Origin: Lytechinus variegatus
Taxonomy: Eukaryota; Echinodermata; Echinoidea; Temnopleuroida; Toxopneustidae
Direction: 5' to 3'
Length of the DNA stretch: 64,000 nucleotides
NCBI RefSeq assembly: GCF_018143015.1
Contig: NC_054756.1
Coordinates: 24,035,440 to 24,099,439, forward strand
In this document: piece by piece, positions 59,262 to 64,000 of the stretch
Layout: each line of letters begins with the position of its first letter
How positions within the stretch are numbered: position 1 is the first letter of the stretch
The notes under the pieces: model-generated
What the model was told of the DNA's origin: nothing
Databases searched by the model: none
What the model saw: the letters and a program-made list of their open reading frames with translations, nothing else
Program-made: the position numbers and the translations under genes

Positions 59262-60400
59262 ATCTAGATTATATACAATCACCCCTCAATCTGCGAATTA
59301 ATTGAGATTTGGGGCGAACACCACAGAAATAACTTGTACAGTGATGCCGCGACGTTCTGAGCAGAAAAGAATATGTATTTCAGGGACAAACTATTTATCA
59401 ATCGTTCCTCTCTAATATTTTGCCCGATCGGAATATTCCAGGCTCAGTAAACTTTGATCGCATCATCCCCAAAATCTATTAAGTTTTTTTACCAAATTAT
59501 GCTTGGCAATTCAATAAAATAAATGAATAAAAATAATTTGTAAATAGTACGAAGGATTGTAAGGTGCATTCGTTAATCAAAGATATAATTTCACTTTTAA
59601 AATTTTGTGGCTTTGTTTTTTGTTTTTTTTCATCAATGACCTACAGCCCCCCCCCCCCATCTGTAATTCGAACAGTCTTGAACCTTCAGTTTCCGATCTA
59701 ATAAGAGTTACGTTTTTGTCGTTATGAAAATATATTCAAATATACGCAAAAGTTTGAAGGAAATAGACAAAAATAAAAACGTTATATTGTTTTAGTTTCG
59801 GTAAAAAAGAACAATAATCACCTCGAAAATTTCATATATTTGCAAATTTAATATTGTTTTGGTGCAAGGCAGGGACAACTTGTCTATTAGCATTAATACA
59901 CAAATGATAAGCATTACATATCTATCAAAAGTTTCTTCACACATTTGGTTTTTGATTACCTTAACACAGTCCACTTTTGGGGTATATTTTCCTTCCTGTC
60001 CTAAGTACCGACAACACGACCCATAGTCCTTTTCACTTCATTATTACAATTTTTGATGGACATAGTCTTCATCTTTAAAAAATCCTTGTTTGATTCATTT
60101 AAAATTGCTACCATTATCCACCCATAATCCACTTCTTGCTTTGTCACTCGCGCACATTCAATTAATACTAAGGCTTGATTCTCATCCAAAGAGCAAAATT
60201 AATATGAATTATAATGTAATGAAATACAATAATATCAAAATAGATTAAAATGAAAACAAACTAAATTGAATTGATCTGAAATAAAATGAAATGTTGTGAA
60301 ACGAAATTAAATAAAATGAATATGTAATAAAATAAATAAATGATATGAGGAAATTAGATTATATTAGGTTTCCCGCTTAATTTCGCACTTAGTGCATGCA
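59262..60400. other. 5' flank of gene A
   Basis: Aligns with 5759-6770 upstream of gene D (for example the AAAGTTTGAAGGAAATAGAC block at both). No gene. Confidence 0.5.
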
Positions 60401-60589
60401 AGAGTATAATAGTTCATTCAATTTCGCTAAAGAGAAACCAAGAATTCAAACTAGTCATTCAAAATCGCCATAGGGCCGCCAAAAATTCATAATGGGCATT
60501 CAGTTTGGCTATAGAGCAGAGCAGTAGTATGGCGGTACGTATAGCGTCATAACTAATCCCTATTGTTCTAAACAATAGAAATATGAATT

Positions 60590-60790
60590 ATAATCCGATT
60601 ATAAAAAAATTAATCCGATTATAAATATGAAATATGAAATATGGAAATATGAAATATGGAATATGGATTATAAATTATGGAAATATGAAATATGAATTAT
60701 GGATTATAAATTATGGAAATATGGATTAAAATTAAAACAATAAGATTATAAATTATGGAAATATGGATTATAAATTAAAACAATAGGATT
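60590..60790. repeat. Irregular ATATGGAAATATGAAT minisatellite
   Basis: AAATATG/GGAAATATG/GGATTATAAATTATGG modules repeat irregularly. Confidence 0.8.
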
Positions 60791-60811
60791 AAAAAAAGAT
60801 GGGCGGTCAAG

Positions 60812-60898
60812 TGACGTCACGAAGGTGTGACGTCATAGAGTGACGAAACCTGAAAAACAAATGACGTCATAGTGGATTGCACAACATCGATGACGTCA
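60812..60898. promoter_or_regulatory. Cluster of four CRE-type TGACGTCA palindromes
   Basis: Exact TGACGTCA at 60812-60819, 60828-60835, 60862-60869 and 60891-60898. Part of the block recurs at 63408-63444 with two more. Binding is not shown; it may be a repeat-borne motif. Confidence 0.5.
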
Positions 60899-61359
60899 TG
60901 TCCATACTCAAAAAACAAGAAGAAAGTAAATGGTGCACTGATCTCTCCCCTAACTGGATATGCGGGGAGGGTCCTTTGTTTGAAGCCCGCGAGTTTTATT
61001 GTCCGCCATACCAGTTCCCCCAAAAGGAACGCGATCGCTCCATTAGCATGTGCATTGTGAGCGATATGCTAGCTGTCTGTACACTGAAGCACTCATTGCT
61101 TTTTATACAAAACTTCATATATTTAAGGTGCCAGATTTCGCAATTTTCTTGAAACCATGGTACTTTCCCAGTATACAATTCGGAAACATAATTTTGAAGG
61201 GGTTGGTGTTTTTCTCACCTACGGAAGAATGGATGAAATCCTTGACTTGAATTCCAAATAACCATCTTAGGATCGATATGGCGAGGACTTTCTAGGTTAT
61301 GAAGGCTTATAACACCGGGCTTGAACCCCCCCTTTAATTTAAGTCTACCCCACCCCCCC

Positions 61360-61990
61360 CCAAAAAAAAAATCAAACAAGTGTAACACCGAAAAATTATC
61401 GCTTAAGTGAAAATTTAAAAATATAACTTTCATATCTTATTTCTGATTTTGATTAAATTTTGAGTATTATTGTGTGTTTTTCTCTCTATTCAAATAATAA
61501 TTTCATGAGGTGGACTCGCCCTTTAAAGAACAAGTCCACCCAACAAAAACTTGATTTGAATAAAAAGAAAAAAATTCAACAAGCATAACCCTGAAAATCA
61601 TCAAAATCGGATGTAATATGAAAGTTATGGCATTTTAAAGTTTCGTTTCATTTAAAAAAACAGTTATATGCACATCTCGGTTGGTATTCCATTATTTTAA
61701 CATTTTGTGCTTCCGGCAAGGAGGTCCAAAACGTCAAATTCGTAAAAATTGAAATATTGTATAATTCAAACTATAAAACACAAAAGAAATAGTGAGTAAA
61801 ATCATTGACTCTCTCATTTGGATATATGGCTCGTTCATATCACTAGTTTTTTTTAAATAAGCGAAACTTTGAAATGTCATAACTTTTTATTTTACATCCG
61901 ATTTTAATGAAATGTTCAGTATTGTGCTTGTCTGATTTTTCTCTATTGATTCAAATCAACATTTTTCTGAGGTGGACTTGACCTTCTCTC
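61360..61990. mobile_element. Two abutting copies of the GGACAAGTCCACC MITE family
   Basis: A shortened copy (about 61360-61525) ends in GAGGTGGACTCGCCCTTTAA and a fuller one runs 61522-61985, ending GAGGTGGACTTGACC. Confidence 0.6.
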
Positions 61991-63400
61991 TCTCTCTTTC
62001 CTTCTGTCACATCGATCGACCCTCTTCAATTATCCTCTACCCAGTTTGTTCATATACACTGTAGGCAGCGGAAGCGGGGGGGGGGGGTCCTGGTCCCCTA
62101 AATTTTAGGTGGGGGACAGACCCCCAAAAATTTATGTTGACAACTTTTTTTTTCTTTTTGCTTGTCAATTTTTTTCCTGCATCCCCCCTAAATTCAGGTG
62201 GACCCCCTAAAATCGTTGTGGTCCGCCCTGAAATTCTGGTTGATAACCCTTTTTTTGATACTTGTCAGATTATTTCTTTTGTTTTGCATCCCTTCCTAAA
62301 TTTTGGGTTGATAACCTTTTTTTGCTTGTCAGATTATTTTCATTGCGTCACCCCCTAAATTTCTGGTTGATAACCCCCCTCTTTTTTTTTTGCTCCACCG
62401 AGACATTTTTTCTTTGAAGACATTCGGCATCTCAAAATAAGTTCTGTGAAATTTCTGAAGTCTGTAAATCCGTCTCTGTAGCTTAATGTCTTTTTTACGT
62501 ACTTAAAAAAAGAGTTCTTGGAAAAAATAATTTGATCTATTGTTGACAGAGAAATATCACAAATTCACATGCCACAAGTTACATAAGCCCCCTAAAGTCC
62601 TAGTCCTATACCGTACATGTACCTATAGCTTGTAAATTTTATTGTCCTAAATAAAAGATAAATAATTTTCAGGATACCTTGTAGATCCAGTCCTTGTCCC
62701 AAAAATCAGTCTATTTCGGTCAGGATCTATGCTTTGCAAAAAATATTTTTGATTAACTCCTCCGAAACGGCAGATTTTCAGTCTTAACTTAAGTTTCACA
62801 ATACATGCTATACACGGTCAGTATTTTCGTGTCTCAGTCGTGATATTCTTCTGTCCAAACATGATTGATAAACTCATAAAACTTGGTGACATCTGTGAAT
62901 ATTAATAAACTGAATATTTATTTGAATCATGGTTTGAATTCATCACGCTTCCAGAGAAATCACAACAATCGATAACCCCCCCCCCCCCGGAGTTTTAAAG
63001 TTTTGGAAACTTGCTCTGGTAATTTAGAATTACCACACATGTATTTGAGCACATGGGACTACATAAAGTCTACAACTATGCAGTTCACCAGCTTGTCTTA
63101 TCTGTGAAAAGTAATCCCATTTTCTCTGTTTCCACGGTCGTCACAATAAGTGCAATTATACGTGGCACAGGACGACATCTTAAACTTTGTATCAGGTATA
63201 AATTCACATTGAAAAGTGCTGTTATAAGAGTTGATTTGGTAAGTATAATTAAGAATTCACACTATTGCTGTGTACCAGACTCTACTACGATTTTGGCTTT
63301 TTGGGGGAACTCAGCGTGCGGAGGTACCAACTTCCGGTGCTTCAACACGGAATAGGCCAATCAGCGTTATTGTTCCCATCCAGGTAGGGGAGAGATCAGT
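61991..63400. other. Intergenic, G/C-run-rich repeat remnants
   Basis: 62060-62400 has repeated CCCCCTAAATTT / GGTTGATAAC phrases typical of degraded short elements. Nothing recognised in 62400-63400. Confidence 0.4.
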
Positions 63401-63404
63401 GAAA

Positions 63405-63680
63405 TGGTGACGTCATAGTGGATTGCACAACATCGATGACGTCATGCGCATACTCAAAAACAAGAAGAAAGTAAAGAAACAATAGACAAGTGTCGGACAT
63501 GTCCAATGACCATACTCAAGAACAAGAAGAAAGTAAAGAAATTAAAAAACATGTCTTGGACATGTCCAAGGGTGACGTCAAGCAATAAAAATGACTTAAC
63601 CTTGAATAAAAAAGGAAAGTAAAGAAATAAAAAAAACATGTCTTGGACATTCCAAGTGACGTAGCAAGGTTTGGTCAAAC
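63405..63680. repeat. Degenerate repeats with CRE and GGACATGTCC palindromes
   Basis: About three units containing AACAAGAAGAAAGTAAAGAA; palindromes GGACATGTCC at 63495-63504 and 63558-63567. A GA tract follows at 63685-63725. Confidence 0.6.
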
Positions 63681-64000
63681 ACAGAGAGAGTGAGAGAGAG
63701 AGAGGGGCTGAGAAAGAAAGAGAGAGTATGGGTTAATGATGAGAGAGGATGGGCAAATGATGACCACAAATACTAACGTTCACTAATTTGTTATGGGTGT
63801 GAAACAATAGAATTTTTAAATGGAGGGTAAATGTTTTTCACGATGCTGGGACCGTCAAGTCCAGCCTGACATGTTGACCTTTCCTCTTAGCACGATCCCA
63901 TTTGGATCTATTCATGGTAGGTTCTAGTTTACCGATAGAACCGATGGAATCATTCTTTCTTTTGTCATCGGTATGAAACAATAGAATTTAAAATGGAGAG

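Noticed and set aside
63053..63355. 100-codon plus-strand frame near the right end
   Set aside because: No recognisable domain or neighbouring exon; length is compatible with chance.

Overview
The window looks like nuclear DNA from a marine deuterostome, most likely an echinoderm such as a sea urchin. It is AT-rich, with phase-1 split exons, dense short inverted-repeat elements, dead LINEs, a tRNA-derived SINE, a Penelope-like fragment and long microsatellites. The species call is inference from gene content (SRCR and WSC domain receptors) and repeat style; no sequence search was possible. Nothing bacterial or viral was recognised.

The real genes are four paralogous, tandem, minus-strand genes for single-pass membrane proteins, named here A to D from right to left: A 59261->46306, B 39013->32367, C 26131->13207, and D 5758-> beyond the left edge. 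A and C have eight coding exons each: signal peptide, first half of an SRCR domain (3 Cys), short second SRCR half (3 Cys), WSC domain (8 Cys), tiny Thr-rich linker, Ser/Thr/Pro stalk, transmembrane helix, and a large cytoplasmic exon with 13-14 tyrosines. All ectodomain introns are phase 1. The reconstructed reading frames close exactly: A encodes 587 aa and C 558 aa. B keeps the same SRCR-WSC front but has an unrelated stalk, helix and short four-tyrosine tail, and no visible linker exon. Its third exon carries a 1-nt deletion. Only the first two exons of D lie in the window. The A and C tails carry four YxxP repeats plus YDEI and YxxM motifs (and YEEI in A), which suggests SH2-dependent signalling by surface recognition receptors.

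The paralogs align through their introns and flanks. Elements present in one copy and missing in the others can therefore be bounded by their empty sites. The introns hold foldback elements (485-4849 and 21215-24487), TA-flanked elements (15878-16611, 57315-58300), a 5.6-kb nested insertion with an 8-bp target duplication (19323-24965), a six-copy 115-bp tandem array (52491-53180) and a LINE with an open reverse transcriptase fragment (53375-55245). A short element in intron 1 is shared by A and D and absent from B and C.

The intergenic stretches (5759-13206, 26132-32366, 39014-46305, 59262-64000) hold duplicated 5' and 3' flanks of the receptor genes, repeats and microsatellites. I saw no other host gene there.
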